Positions 22,075 to 31,212 are shown, counted from the first letter of the stretch. The stretch: 42,506 bases of DNA from DASUBV01 sp035763085 (GCA_035763085.1 DASUBV010000094.1:1-42506); one strand, 5' to 3'. The notes: a model not told the origin generated them from the letters alone. Numbers and translations: made by a program.

Positions 22075-22138
22075 GACTGCTCCTGTGTCGTCTGGAACCG
22101 TGCAGGCCCGCCGCTTCCCGCGCTGCGGGCCGCTGCAC

Positions 22139-22168
22139 CCACGCTAACGACCGGGGCTTGCGGTTTCC
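22139..22168 (-). promoter_or_regulatory. Shared promoter element, copy C (DUF2231-USP operon)
   Basis: On the minus strand: GGAAAC (22168-22163), then CGCAAGCCCCGGTCGTTAG, then CGTGG (22143-22139). It differs from copy B at only a few positions over 30 bases and lies 65 bases before the DUF2231 ATG. Confidence 0.7.
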
Positions 22169-22303
22169 TGGCGGTGGCTGGCCCAGCGCTTCCCGGGAGG
22201 CCGGCTCGCAGCTGCCTGCTCAGCCGGGCTGCCGTTCGGCCCTTCGGGTTGAAGGCGTGGCTCGTGCCTCGCCCTGTCCCGTAATCCGCGTCGCGGGCCG
22301 CCG

Positions 22304-24670
22304 CTACCGCGGGGCGGGTGCGCGGCCGGCTGGCTGAGTGGGTGGCTCACGGACGGGAGCTGCCGGAATGGGGCGGCGCAGCGTTTTACCTGGTGAGATC
22401 GTGATTGGCTGGCCGTGGTGGCTGCTCGTGAGCGGTTCTCCGTACAGCAGTTTGTAGGCGGCATGGTGGCGGCTGACCGCCACCTCGATGCATCGCTGCC
22501 GGTAGCAGAGCCGGAACGTCAGGCCGGTAAGGCGCTGGGGCAGCCGGGGTGCGAAGGTTAGGGTTCCGCCGTGATCCCGCATCCCGCCGAATCCGGCAAC
22601 GGCTGCGGTCCATGCGCCTGCCAGCGATGCGATGTGCAGGCCGTCGCGGGTGTTGCGCTGCAGGTCCTTCAGGTCGATCAGCGTGGTCTCGGCGAAGTAA
22701 TCATAGGCCAGGCCAAGGTGCCCGACCTCGGCCGCAATCACCGCCTGGGTGCACGCAGACAGGGAGGAGTCCCGTACGGTGAGCCGCTCGTAGTAGCCGA
22801 AGTTCCTGGCCTTCTGCTCGCAGGTGAAGGCGTCACCGCGCAGGTGCATCGCGAGCACCAGATCGGCCTGTTTGACGACCTGCTTGCGGTAGAGCTGGAA
22901 GTAGGGGAAGTGCAGCATCAGCGGGTATTTCTCCGGGCTGGTGCGCTCGAAGTCCCAGGCCTGGTGCTCGGTGAATGCTTCTGCCTGGGGGTGAACTCCA
23001 CGGCCCTCGTCGTAGGGGATCAGCATCGCCTCAGCGGCATCATGCCAGGCGGATGCCTCCCCCGGGCTGACGCCGAGCGCGGCGGCGCGCCGGGGGTAAC
23101 GTGCGGCAGCGTCGGCCGCGGCACGCAGGTTTCGTTGCGCCATCAGGTTCGTGTAGACATTGTTGGCGGAGAGCGCGCTGTACTCATCCGGGCCGGTGAC
23201 ACCGTCGATGCGGAACCGCCCGGATGAGTCGTGATGGCCAAGCGAGCACCACAGCCGCGCGGTCTCGATCAAGAGCTCCAGCCCAGGCCCGCGCCCGAAT
23301 GCCTCGTCTCCGGTGGCAGCCTGATAGCGCAGCACGGCATCGGCGATGTCAGCGTTGATGTGAAACGCCGCCGTCCCGGCCGGCCAGTAGGCCGAGCATG
23401 CCTCCCCGTGGATCGTCCGCCACGGGAACGCGGCGCCCGCGAGTTCGAGCCGCCTGGCCCGCTCCCGGGCCGCGTCGAGCGTAGCGTGGCGCCAGCGAAG
23501 CGCGTCACGTGCCGCGTGCGGTGATGTATAGGTGAGCAGCGGCAGCACGAACGTCTCGGTATCCCAGAAGGTGTGCCCGTCGTAGCCGGGTCCCGTGAGT
23601 CCTTTGGCGGGAATCGCTCGCTGCTCGGCACGTGCACCGGCCTGCAGTGCGTGAAACATGCCGAAGCGAACCGCCTGCTGTACTTCCAGGTCGCCCTCAA
23701 GCTCGACGTCGGCGCGAGTCCAGAAATCATCGAGGTATTCCCGCTGAGCTTGAAGCAGCCCCTGCCAGCCGGTGTGGCGCGCCTCGGCCAGCGCGGCGGA
23801 CACCTGGTCGCGCAGCGCCTCGGCCGAGCGCAGGCTGGACCACCCGTAGGCGAGGAACTTCACCAGCCGCAACCGCTGCCCTGATTTCAGCGTGGCCGTG
23901 ATCAGCACCCGGCCGAGATCACCGGCGCCCTCCGCGACGGTCTCGGTATCCGCGGGGCCGTCGATGACATGAATCATGCCGGCCGCCATCAGCAGGCCAC
24001 TCGCCCTGGTCTGATGGACAAGCACCACTCGCTCGCCGCGCACGTCGGCGGCGACCGGGCACAGCGGCGAGGACAGCGCTGCCGTGGCCCGGGGATCGCC
24101 GCGGATCCCGGGCAGCGACTCGGTGGCGACCAGCTCCGACTGCACCACTACCGGCGTCCTATCCTCGGCCGCCTCGACCTCGTAGCAGATCGCCGCCACC
24201 GCGCGCTGGGCGAACGACACCAGCCGCACCGAGGAAACCCGCACCGGCCGCTGGGTCGGCGAAATCCATTCCGCCCGTCGCTCCAGCACCCCGGCCCGCA
24301 GGTCCAGCCGCCGCTCGTGGGCGCGCAGCTCACCGTAGCGGACATCGAACGGCTCGTCGTCTACCAGCAGCCGGATGACCTTGCCGTTGATGACGTTGAT
24401 CAATGCCTGGCCGGACTCGGGGTCGCCGTAGTCCGCCTCGGCGTACGGCAGCGGCCGCAGCTCGTAGAACCCGTTCAGGTAGGTGCCGGGCAGGCCGGAC
24501 GGCTCCCCCTCATCGAGGTTCCCGCGCAGCCCGATATGACCGTTCGCCAGGGCGAACACCGACACGGTCTGGGCGAGCACATCGAGGTGCAGCGCAGTCT
24601 CGCGGACCGCCCACGGTTCCACACTGAACGCAGGGTGCTGGATCATAGCGTTCCCGGTCGTCGGCCTCAT
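22304..24670 (-). CDS. Glycoside hydrolase family 65 disaccharide phosphorylase
   Basis: Cytoplasmic enzyme that splits an alpha-glucosyl disaccharide (trehalose, maltose or kojibiose) with phosphate, giving beta-glucose 1-phosphate. The 788 residues show the N-terminal beta-sandwich with ALANGHIGLRGNLDEGEPSGLPGTYLNGFYE, the catalytic (alpha/alpha)6 barrel with YDGHTFWDTETFVLPLL, HGEACSAYWPAGTAAFHINADIA, the general acid glutamate in GVTGPDEYSALSANNVYTN, and KQVVKQADLVLAMH, then NTRDGLHIASLAGAW. The substrate cannot be read from sequence. ATG 24670 is chosen because the shared promoter element (24694-24723) lies upstream; the frame is open to 24826 and ATG 24646 is an alternative. Likely a role in trehalose or glycogen turnover under stress. 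Confidence 0.9.
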   Translation of the reverse strand: MRPTTGNAMIQHPAFSVEPWAVRETALHLDVLAQTVSVFALANGHIGLRGNLDEGEPSGLPGTYLNGFYELRPLPYAEADYGDPESGQALINVINGKVIRLLVDDEPFDVRYGELRAHERRLDLRAGVLERRAEWISPTQRPVRVSSVRLVSFAQRAVAAICYEVEAAEDRTPVVVQSELVATESLPGIRGDPRATAALSSPLCPVAADVRGERVVLVHQTRASGLLMAAGMIHVIDGPADTETVAEGAGDLGRVLITATLKSGQRLRLVKFLAYGWSSLRSAEALRDQVSAALAEARHTGWQGLLQAQREYLDDFWTRADVELEGDLEVQQAVRFGMFHALQAGARAEQRAIPAKGLTGPGYDGHTFWDTETFVLPLLTYTSPHAARDALRWRHATLDAARERARRLELAGAAFPWRTIHGEACSAYWPAGTAAFHINADIADAVLRYQAATGDEAFGRGPGLELLIETARLWCSLGHHDSSGRFRIDGVTGPDEYSALSANNVYTNLMAQRNLRAAADAAARYPRRAAALGVSPGEASAWHDAAEAMLIPYDEGRGVHPQAEAFTEHQAWDFERTSPEKYPLMLHFPYFQLYRKQVVKQADLVLAMHLRGDAFTCEQKARNFGYYERLTVRDSSLSACTQAVIAAEVGHLGLAYDYFAETTLIDLKDLQRNTRDGLHIASLAGAWTAAVAGFGGMRDHGGTLTFAPRLPQRLTGLTFRLCYRQRCIEVAVSRHHAAYKLLYGEPLTSSHHGQPITISPGKTLRRPIPAAPVREPPTQPAGRAPAPR

Positions 24671-24693
24671 CGCCGTGCCGGCTCCTCCAGGCT

Positions 24694-24723
24694 CGACAGT
24701 AGACGCGGGGCTTGCGGTTTTCC
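24694..24723 (-). promoter_or_regulatory. Shared promoter element, copy D (GH65)
   Basis: On the minus strand: GGAAAAC, then CGCAAGCCCCGCGTCTAC, then TGTCG (24698-24694), 24 bases before the presumed ATG 24670. One extra A in the first box is compensated, so the total length matches the other copies. Confidence 0.65.
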
Positions 24724-24962
24724 AGCGAGACCGCGTTTCGGCAGAAGCCCCGGCCGCGGCCGGGCATGGGATGCCCCCGCGTGATGCCTGCCCGAGGCGC
24801 CCCCCGGGCGCCGCCAACATCGTCACCGGCGTGACCGTCAGCCCGGGATTCCGGTCGCGGAGACGTTCTTGGGCAAGGGCTTAGGCTGAGGCAGCTTTCG
24901 CAATTGGATTATGCGGAAGTGAGCTTGAGGAGAGTGATCGCGGCCGCATGAGGAGATTGATC

Positions 24963-25572
24963 ATGACCGAGATGAGCTCAACATCAGGGCATGGACGACC
25001 ACCGGAATCAGCAGGCTTGAGCGCCCGGTCGCCGCTGACGCTGACCGAGGAGCACAGGCTTCTGCTGCAGCAGGTCACGGTGAGCGCTGAGAAGCTACTG
25101 ACCGCGACCGACCGTGACCGATGGCCCGCCGCGGAACTGGCTGCGCTGGCTGAATGCGCCCGGGCCGAGGTGCTTCGCCAGGTATCTGACGAAGAGGCGC
25201 TGCTGTTCCCCGCTGCTCCCGCCCAGACCGTAGCCGGGCTGGCCAGGGATCACGTGCGCCTGCGGGCCGCCGCCGAGCTGCTGGCCCGCGCGGCCCGCCG
25301 GGGAACAGCCTATGTCCCCCGCCCAGCTCGCCGCCGCCGTCCGCGACTTCGTCACCCAGCTCGAACGGCACCTGCGCAACGAGGAAGACCGGCTCGCGTC
25401 CGGCCGCGCGCCGCAGGACGTGCCGAACCTGCGGCTGCGCAGGAGAATCTACCGGGACGTGATGGGCAACGCCTACGCTCGCGACTGTGTCAGTCGGGCT
25501 GGCTGCCGGCAGCGTGGCTGGTGTCGCGCCGGCCGGGGGGCAGGTGCAGCGGCAACGGAACGCGGGCGGTGA
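24963..25572 (+). pseudogene. Hemerythrin-like protein with frameshift
   Basis: From ATG 24963 (GAGGAG upstream) the frame gives LTEEHRLLLQQVTVSAEKLL ... EVLRQVSDEEALLFP ... LARDHVRLRAAAELLARAARRG, three helices of a hemerythrin-like bundle with His and Glu ligands. At about 25308-25316 the sequence continues in the +1 frame as MSPAQLAAAVRDFVTQLERHLRNEEDRL, the missing fourth helix with the H-x3-E pair. One surplus base near TATGTCCCCC explains the break. The second frame could also begin at ATG 25312 as its own product. The end overlaps the convergent transporter gene. Confidence 0.7.
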
Positions 25573-27370
25573 CGACGTCTGGGCGGTGCCGCAGTGCGGC
25601 GGTGAGGACGAGGTCAAGGTGATTGTGCAGGAGGCGGTACCGCAGCCGGTCGGGCACCGTGACCGGCACCAGCACAACGATCTGTTCGGTGTGCCGCTCG
25701 CGGAGTTGATCGATGAACGCCAGGATCGGCCCGGCTACCGAGGCGTATTCGGTGCGCAGCACCCGCAGCGGCGGCCCCGGGCTCCAGCGGGCCCACTCCT
25801 CCTGCAAGGCGCGCTCTTCGCTGGTGATCTCGCCAGTGTCGCTGGTTACCACGGTGACGGCGATGACCTGCTCGCTGATCGACAGCGCTTCTGAAAGCGC
25901 ATGCTGGGAGCGCCGGGACACTCTTACCACCGGCACGACGACTATCGCGGGCCTGGCCGCGGGCTTGGGAGGGAGGCTGCCCAGGCCGAGGGCCTGCCCG
26001 GCCCGGTCGTAGTAGCGGCGGATCGCGGTGAACAAGGCGATGAACGCGGGCACGGCGAGCACCACCACCCAGGCGCCCTCGGTGAACTTGGTGAACAGGA
26101 ATATCGCCGTGGCCACGGCCGTGACGACGGCGCCGGCGCCGTTGACTGCCGCCCGGTGGCGCCAGCGCGGCGGGCGGTTCCGCCGCCAGTACACGACCAG
26201 CCCGGACTGGGACAGCGTGAACCCGGTGAACACCCCGATCGCGAACAGCGGGATCAGCGCCTGGGTCCTGCCGCCGACCGCGACGAGCAGTGCCCCGGAC
26301 AAGACGGCCAGCGTCACGATGCCGGGAGCGAGCACCTGCCGGTCATCGCGCAGCGAGAACAGGTGCGGCAGGAAGTGGTCCCGGGCCAGCAGGCTGGCCA
26401 GCACCGGCAGCCCGCCGAAGGAGGTGTTGGCGGCCAGCGCGAGCACCACGGTGATCGTCAGCGACATCGCGACGTACGCCCAGTTCCTGCCGACGGCGGC
26501 GGCGGTGATCTGGCTCAGCACGGTCTGGCCGGACCGGGGCCCGATGTGCCAGCGGCCGGCCAGCACGGCCAGGCCCGCCAGCATTGCGCCCAGGATCACG
26601 CCGAGCAGCAACTCGGTCCGCTTAGCGCGGGCCTGACGGGGCCGCCTGAACAGTGGTACCCCGTTGGCGATTGCCTCCACCCCGGTCAGCGCGCTGCATC
26701 CGGCCGAGAACGCCTTCAGTACCAGCAGCACACTCACCGCCTCCACCGCATGCGCGGGCACCAGTGAGCGGCCGGGCTGGGCGGCGTGCAGCGCCAGCGG
26801 GTGAATCAGGCCGACGACGATGACGGCACCCAACCCGACGATGAACGCCATCGTGGGCAACAGGAACGCCCGGGCCGCGTCCCCGAGGCCGCGCAAGTTG
26901 AACACCGTGACCAGGGCGAGAATGCCCAGGCAGATCGGCACAGTGGCCGGACTCAGGCCGGGGAAGGCCGAGGTCAGCGAGGCAACCCCGGCGGCGATAG
27001 ACACCGCGACGGTCAGCGTGTAGTCAACCACCAGCGCGGCGGCCGCGACCAGGCCGGCGCGGGAACCGAGGTTGGCCCGCGACACCGCGTAGGCGCCCCC
27101 GCCGCCCGGGTAGGCGTCGATGACCTGCCGGTAGGAGAAGACCAGGATGGCCAGCAGCGCCACGATCGCGATGGTGACCGGCAGAATCAAGGGCAAGGCC
27201 CCAGCGCCCGCCACGGCGAGGACGGCGATGATCGCCTCCGGGCCGTAGGCCACTGAGGTCAGCGCATCCAGCGACAGGGCCGGCAGCCCCTTCAGCGGGG
27301 TGATCTGCTCCCTGGACACATCACGAGCCCGCAGCGGCGGCCCGGTCAGGAAGCGCCACACCGCCGTCAC
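25490..27370 (-). CDS. APC superfamily transporter, KimA (YdaO)-like potassium uptake protein
   Basis: 626 residues: about twelve transmembrane helices (residues 25-450) and a soluble C-terminal domain (470-626). The N-terminal stretch SLDALTSVAYGPEAIIAVL, then VFSYRQVIDAYPGGGGAYAVSRANLGSRAGL, and the middle KAFSAGCSALTGVEAIANGVPLFRRP are typical of the KimA/amino-acid-permease branch. KimA is a high-affinity proton-coupled potassium importer controlled by c-di-AMP in Firmicutes. Potassium as substrate here is inference. I see no c-di-AMP riboswitch upstream. The start is GTG 27370. Confidence 0.82.
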   Translation of the reverse strand: MTAVWRFLTGPPLRARDVSREQITPLKGLPALSLDALTSVAYGPEAIIAVLAVAGAGALPLILPVTIAIVALLAILVFSYRQVIDAYPGGGGAYAVSRANLGSRAGLVAAAALVVDYTLTVAVSIAAGVASLTSAFPGLSPATVPICLGILALVTVFNLRGLGDAARAFLLPTMAFIVGLGAVIVVGLIHPLALHAAQPGRSLVPAHAVEAVSVLLVLKAFSAGCSALTGVEAIANGVPLFRRPRQARAKRTELLLGVILGAMLAGLAVLAGRWHIGPRSGQTVLSQITAAAVGRNWAYVAMSLTITVVLALAANTSFGGLPVLASLLARDHFLPHLFSLRDDRQVLAPGIVTLAVLSGALLVAVGGRTQALIPLFAIGVFTGFTLSQSGLVVYWRRNRPPRWRHRAAVNGAGAVVTAVATAIFLFTKFTEGAWVVVLAVPAFIALFTAIRRYYDRAGQALGLGSLPPKPAARPAIVVVPVVRVSRRSQHALSEALSISEQVIAVTVVTSDTGEITSEERALQEEWARWSPGPPLRVLRTEYASVAGPILAFIDQLRERHTEQIVVLVPVTVPDRLRYRLLHNHLDLVLTAALRHRPDVVTARVPLPLHLPPGRRDTSHAAGSQPD

Positions 27371-27555
27371 TGTGCCCGGCCCGTCCGGCCGCCCTGAGTC
27401 ACCACCGTACTTTACACAGCCGCGTCCCTGACGCCAGCCAGGACAGCTGTGATGCGGGGAGCGGCGGCCCGCGGCCCGCGTGCGCCGCCAGACCAGCAGC
27501 TGAACCCGCCACCGGCTGATCCCTCATGTCGGTCACTGCCCGGGCCGTCTGGGGG

Positions 27556-28002
27556 CTACGAGCCTGGCCCCAGTGTCGCGCTGACGGTGACCTTCGCCCC
27601 GGCGAACAGCCGGGAGACCGGGCACAGGTCGCTGGCCTCGCCGATCACCGCGTCGTAGGCGGTCTTGTCCAGCCCGGGGATGCTGGCGGTGACGTCGAGG
27701 TGGGAAGAGGCGATGGTGGGGACGCCGCCGGCCTGGTCGAGGGTGACGGCGGCGGTGACGGCCAGCCGTTCCGGGACGGCCTTGTGCTCGCCGAGCCGCA
27801 GTGCCAGCGCCATCGCGTAGCAGGCCGAGTGAGCCGCGGCCGCTAGTTCCTCCGGGCTGGTTTTCCCGTCGGCCCGCTCGGTCCGCGACGCCCAGGTGAC
27901 GGGCAGCTCGCCGGCCGCACCGCTGCCCGTCCGCACCGTCCCGGCGCCGTCGGCCAGTGGTCCCTCTCACGTGGTCTGCGCTCTCCGCACCGCGAACGCC
28001 AT
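27556..28002 (-). pseudogene. OsmC family peroxiredoxin-like gene with in-frame TGA
   Basis: From ATG 28002 (GGAGG five bases upstream) the frame reads MAFAVRRAQTT, TGA (27969-27967, codon 12), then EGPLADGAGTVRTGSGAAGELPVTW and on through SPEELAAAAHSACYAMALAL and DLCPVSRLFAG to TAG at 27556. The family has tryptophan at the stop position (T-x-W-E-G), so a single TGG to TGA change explains it. Both catalytic cysteines (AHSACY and LCPVS) are present. OsmC reduces organic hydroperoxides. Initiation downstream, for example at 27936, would lose the first beta strands. The shared promoter element lies 37 bases upstream. Confidence 0.82.
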
Positions 28003-28038
28003 GAATGCCTCCTCATAGAGCGAAGTCACGCCGGGCCG

Positions 28039-28068
28039 CGACGATAGCGCTGGCAGCTTGCGGTTTCC
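28039..28068 (-). promoter_or_regulatory. Shared promoter element, copy E (osmC)
   Basis: On the minus strand: GGAAAC (28068-28063), CGCAAGCTGCCAGCGCTAT as the 19-base interval, CGTCG (28043-28039), then 36 bases to the osmC ATG. The promoter is intact although the gene has a stop codon. Confidence 0.65.
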
Positions 28069-28107
28069 TTTCAGGCCGCCGCCAGCCGCTTGTCCTGCGG
28101 TGGCTGG

Positions 28108-30633
28108 TCAGAGCCCGGCTAGTTCGCGCAGCCGCGGCAGGAGGATCAGGTACCCGCCCTTCTCGGCCGCCCGCAGCGCGTCCGCGGCGGCGTGGCAGGC
28201 CTGGTCGTCATCTTGAGCGGCGAGCAGTTCGGCGTGCGCCCAGCGGGCCTCGTAACGGGTGAGCGGCGGGCCGGCGGAGAGGGCGGCGCGGACGTGCGGC
28301 GCGGCCTCCAGCGGGCGTCCCTGCCGGGCCAGGCACGCTCCCAGCCGGGCCGATGCCCAGGCCCCGAAGAACGGGTTCGCCTCGGCGGCGCGCACCGATT
28401 GCCGGAACGCATCCTCCGCCCGGTCCGGCTTTCCCGCTGTCTCCCAGGCGATGCCAAGGCCGCGCAGCGCGGCAGCGGTGCACGCCGCGTGCCGGATGCC
28501 GGTGGCGATGGCCAGCGCCTGCTCCGCCGATTCGGCCGCCTCGCCGGCCCGGCCGGCGAACGCGAGCGCCTCGCTGCGCCGCCACAGGCATTCGCTCTGC
28601 ACGACCGGGTAGCGGGCCGCTTGCGCCCAGGCGAAGGTTGCCTCGATCTCGGTCAGGCCGGCCTGCGGCTCGCCCAGGAACGCCAGGACGTGGCCGCGGG
28701 TGGCGCGCGGGCTCCACAGCCAGAGCACCTCACCCGGCGTAACGGGCAGGTCGGCCAGGTCGGCGAGCCGGGCGGCGGCTTCCCGCAGCCGCCCGGCCAT
28801 ATAGCCGATCATGGCCTGCCAGTACAGCACCCGTGCCTGGCCGCGGACATCGCCACTGTGCTCAAGCAGGTTGCGGGCGCGCCGGAGGCGGCGCCCGGCC
28901 CGGGCCAGGTTCCCGGCCGGCAGGTCGATGACCGCGCCAGCCGCCAGCGCCTGGCCCAGGGCCTCCGGCCGGTTCCCGGCCTCGGCGATCGCCAGCTCTG
29001 CCAGTTCCTCGCCGCGGGCCAGGCTGGCCGACGGGGCTTCCAGGATGGCCAGCTCGGCCAGGATCCGGGAGCGCCCCGCCGGGCTGGCGGAGTTCGCCAG
29101 CGCCGCAGCCAGGTCGTCGCGGGCTCCGGCGAGCAGGCCGCGGCGCAGGCGCGCCTCGGCGCGGGCCCGCAGCAGCCCCGCCCGGGTCATCGGGGGCGCG
29201 TCCAGGCCCAGTCCCGTCTCGGCCAGCCGGATCGCCTCGTCACACTCGCGGCGCTCGAGCCGGAGCGCCGCCGCGGCCGCGTAGGCGGCCGCGGCCCCGG
29301 CCCGGTCACCTCCGGCGGCCAGGTGCGCGGCGATCTCGGCGGCGTCCGCGTTACGGTGCTCCAGCGCCTGGGCGAGCAGCAGGTGCGCGCGTGCCGTCCG
29401 GGCCGGGCCGGGCGTGCGCGTCACCGCGTGGGCGGTCGGCTGGTGCGCGTGGTCCCAGCCGTCCGGTCCTGGCTGCGCCAGCCCGGCCCGGGCCAGCTCG
29501 TCCAGGCCGTCCAGAACCTCCCGGAGGGTCCGCCCGCTGGCCTGGGCCAGCAGCGCGGGCGGGGCAGGCCTGCCGAGCAGCGCCAGCAGGACCAGCAGTT
29601 CCCGCGCGCGGCCGGGCAGCCCGGCCAGCGGGGAACCGCGTTCTGTGGCGGCGGGGAGGGGCGCCGTGCGTTCTTCCTTTCGGCCGGTCAACGGCACGGG
29701 TTCAGCCGGGCGCGCGGCCGTGACCCCCGCCTGGCCGGGTTCTGGCGGCGGCGCCCGCCCGTGCGAGACGCGCTGGCGCAGCTCCAGCGCTTCGGGGGAG
29801 GGGGCAAGCCCGGCCTCGCCGGCCAGCCGGCCGCGGAACGAGTCAAACGCCGCCAGCGCCCCGGCCGGGTCACCGCCGGCGTCCAGCGCCCGCACGGCCA
29901 GCATCGCCGAGGCTTCCCGCAGCGGCTCCCGGGCCGTCGCCCGCTCGGCCCATGTGCCGGCGCTGGCCGGGTCGCCGCACGCCAGTGCCGCCGCTGCCGC
30001 GCCGTCCAGGACGTCAGTCAGCGCCAGGGACAGGCAGCGGCGGTCGGGTTGCGCCCAGTCCGCGTAGGTGTCCTCGGCGAGTGGCTCGCCGCGCCACAGC
30101 TCCAGCGCGTCGCGGAAGCAGGCCAGCGCCTGCGCGGGACTGTCCGCGAGCAGCCGCCGGCCGTCGCCGGCCGCGGCGAGGAACGCCTCGGCGTCGACCC
30201 GGCATTCGCGGCCCTCGGTCAGGCTGTAGCCGGCGGGGCCGGTGCGGATCAGCGCCGGGTCGCCCAGCGCCCGCCGGATCCGGCTCACCAGCACCTCGAT
30301 GTTGCCCCTGGGATCGGCCGGGGGCCGCCGGGGCCACAGGGCGTCGGCGATCATGTCCTTGGGGACCAGCGTTCCCCGCCGCATGGCCAGCAGCCGCAGC
30401 AGCTGCTGGGGCAGGCGGCCGCCGAACACGCGCAGCGGGATCTCTTCCTGCCCCCGCAGCACCGTGAACCGGCCAAGCAGCCGGATCTGGACGACTTCAG
30501 CGCGGGCCGGCGAGCCGTCCGCCGCATCAGCCTTCCGCGGCCGGCCGATACCTGCCGTCTGCGCCGGGAAAGGCCCTGCGCGCTCAGCACCCTCGGTAAG
30601 CATGCTCATTGCCGTCACCACGCCACGCTCCAC
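28108..30633 (-). CDS. AfsR/SARP family transcriptional regulator with BTAD and TPR domains
   Basis: 841 residues. Residues 45-135 are an OmpR-type winged helix (IRLLGRFTVLRGQEEIPLRVFGGRLPQQLLRLLAMR ... LVSRIRRALGDPALIRTGPAGYSL). Residues 140-290 are the bacterial transcriptional activation domain, with FRDALELWRGEPLAEDTYADW and DPAGALAAFDSFRGRLAGEAGLAPSPEALELR. The remainder is alanine-rich helical repeats of TPR type. The NB-ARC ATPase domain of AfsR itself is not seen. Such regulators activate secondary metabolism or stress genes. The start is uncertain among GTG 30633, GTG 30621 and ATG 30609, all near GGAGGTGGAG. Confidence 0.88.
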   Translation of the reverse strand: MERGVVTAMSMLTEGAERAGPFPAQTAGIGRPRKADAADGSPARAEVVQIRLLGRFTVLRGQEEIPLRVFGGRLPQQLLRLLAMRRGTLVPKDMIADALWPRRPPADPRGNIEVLVSRIRRALGDPALIRTGPAGYSLTEGRECRVDAEAFLAAAGDGRRLLADSPAQALACFRDALELWRGEPLAEDTYADWAQPDRRCLSLALTDVLDGAAAAALACGDPASAGTWAERATAREPLREASAMLAVRALDAGGDPAGALAAFDSFRGRLAGEAGLAPSPEALELRQRVSHGRAPPPEPGQAGVTAARPAEPVPLTGRKEERTAPLPAATERGSPLAGLPGRARELLVLLALLGRPAPPALLAQASGRTLREVLDGLDELARAGLAQPGPDGWDHAHQPTAHAVTRTPGPARTARAHLLLAQALEHRNADAAEIAAHLAAGGDRAGAAAAYAAAAALRLERRECDEAIRLAETGLGLDAPPMTRAGLLRARAEARLRRGLLAGARDDLAAALANSASPAGRSRILAELAILEAPSASLARGEELAELAIAEAGNRPEALGQALAAGAVIDLPAGNLARAGRRLRRARNLLEHSGDVRGQARVLYWQAMIGYMAGRLREAAARLADLADLPVTPGEVLWLWSPRATRGHVLAFLGEPQAGLTEIEATFAWAQAARYPVVQSECLWRRSEALAFAGRAGEAAESAEQALAIATGIRHAACTAAALRGLGIAWETAGKPDRAEDAFRQSVRAAEANPFFGAWASARLGACLARQGRPLEAAPHVRAALSAGPPLTRYEARWAHAELLAAQDDDQACHAAADALRAAEKGGYLILLPRLRELAGL

Positions 30634-30874
30634 CTCCGTTCACGAAGGCCGTCCCATGCCTTCCGGGCCCACCCCTACAGCGTTATTCTCACCGTCCGTC
30701 TCATGAAAACAGCCCTTCAAGGCCGGCGGGCCCGGAGCCGGACGCCGCGGGCCGGGGTCCTGCAGGCTATTCGCAACCTTGCCGGGGCAGGCTGGCAGCG
30801 GGAGATCCGCAGCCGCCGGCTCGGCGGTCCCAGCCCAGACCGCCGTTGCCGCGGCGGGGAAAGGAAGCGTGATC

Positions 30875-31212
30875 ATGACCGATGTGGTCTATCCGTCTGC
30901 GACCCGGGAGATCGGGGACCGCCGCCGTGAGCTGGCCCCGGCGATCCACCAGGCGTTCGACGCGTTCAGCAAGCAGGTCTTCGCCGACGGCGCCCTGCCC
31001 GCCAAGACCAAGCAGCTGATCGCGGTCGCCGCTGCGCACGTCACCCAGTGCCCGTACTGCATCAGGGGACACACACGAGGCTCGCCCGCCGGGCCGGCGC
31101 CACCGACCAGGAGATCATGGAGGCCATCTGGGTTGCCGCCGAGATGCGCGCGGGCGGCGCGTTCGCGCACTCCACGATCGCGTTGCACGCCCTTGACGAC
31201 CAAGGACGGTAA
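30875..31212 (+). pseudogene. AhpD/carboxymuconolactone decarboxylase-like gene with frameshift
   Basis: ATG 30875 follows AAAGGAAG. The frame gives MTDVVYPSATREIGDRRRELAPAIHQAFDAFSKQVF, then AAAHVTQCPYCIRGHTR with the AhpD-type redox motif CPYC and the following histidine. After the (AC)4 run at 31069-31076 the family sequence (RLARRAGATDQEIMEAIWVAAEMRAGGAFAHS) continues in another frame to TAA at 31212. Removing two bases from the repeat restores the full protein of about 112 residues. Slippage at the dinucleotide repeat is the simplest cause. The family includes peroxidase partners and decarboxylases; the exact activity is unknown. Confidence 0.8.

Noticed and set aside
27371..27555. c-di-AMP (ydaO) riboswitch before the KimA-like gene
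   Set aside because: Only about 185 bases are available and no conserved riboswitch core was seen.
5845..28002. Genetic code in which UGA means tryptophan
   Set aside because: Many intact genes here end in TGA at tight overlaps with the next start (for example 2657-2659, 3925-3927, 33374-33372, 34270-34268), and Trp is otherwise encoded by TGG throughout, so UGA is a normal stop.
30719..30874. Promoter element of the shared type before the AhpD-like gene
   Set aside because: No GGAAAC with GCAAGC and CGTCG at the right spacing was found there.
28192..30930. Long open frame of 912 codons on the plus strand
   Set aside because: Antisense shadow of the SARP regulator caused by high GC content; no recognisable domain or ribosome site.
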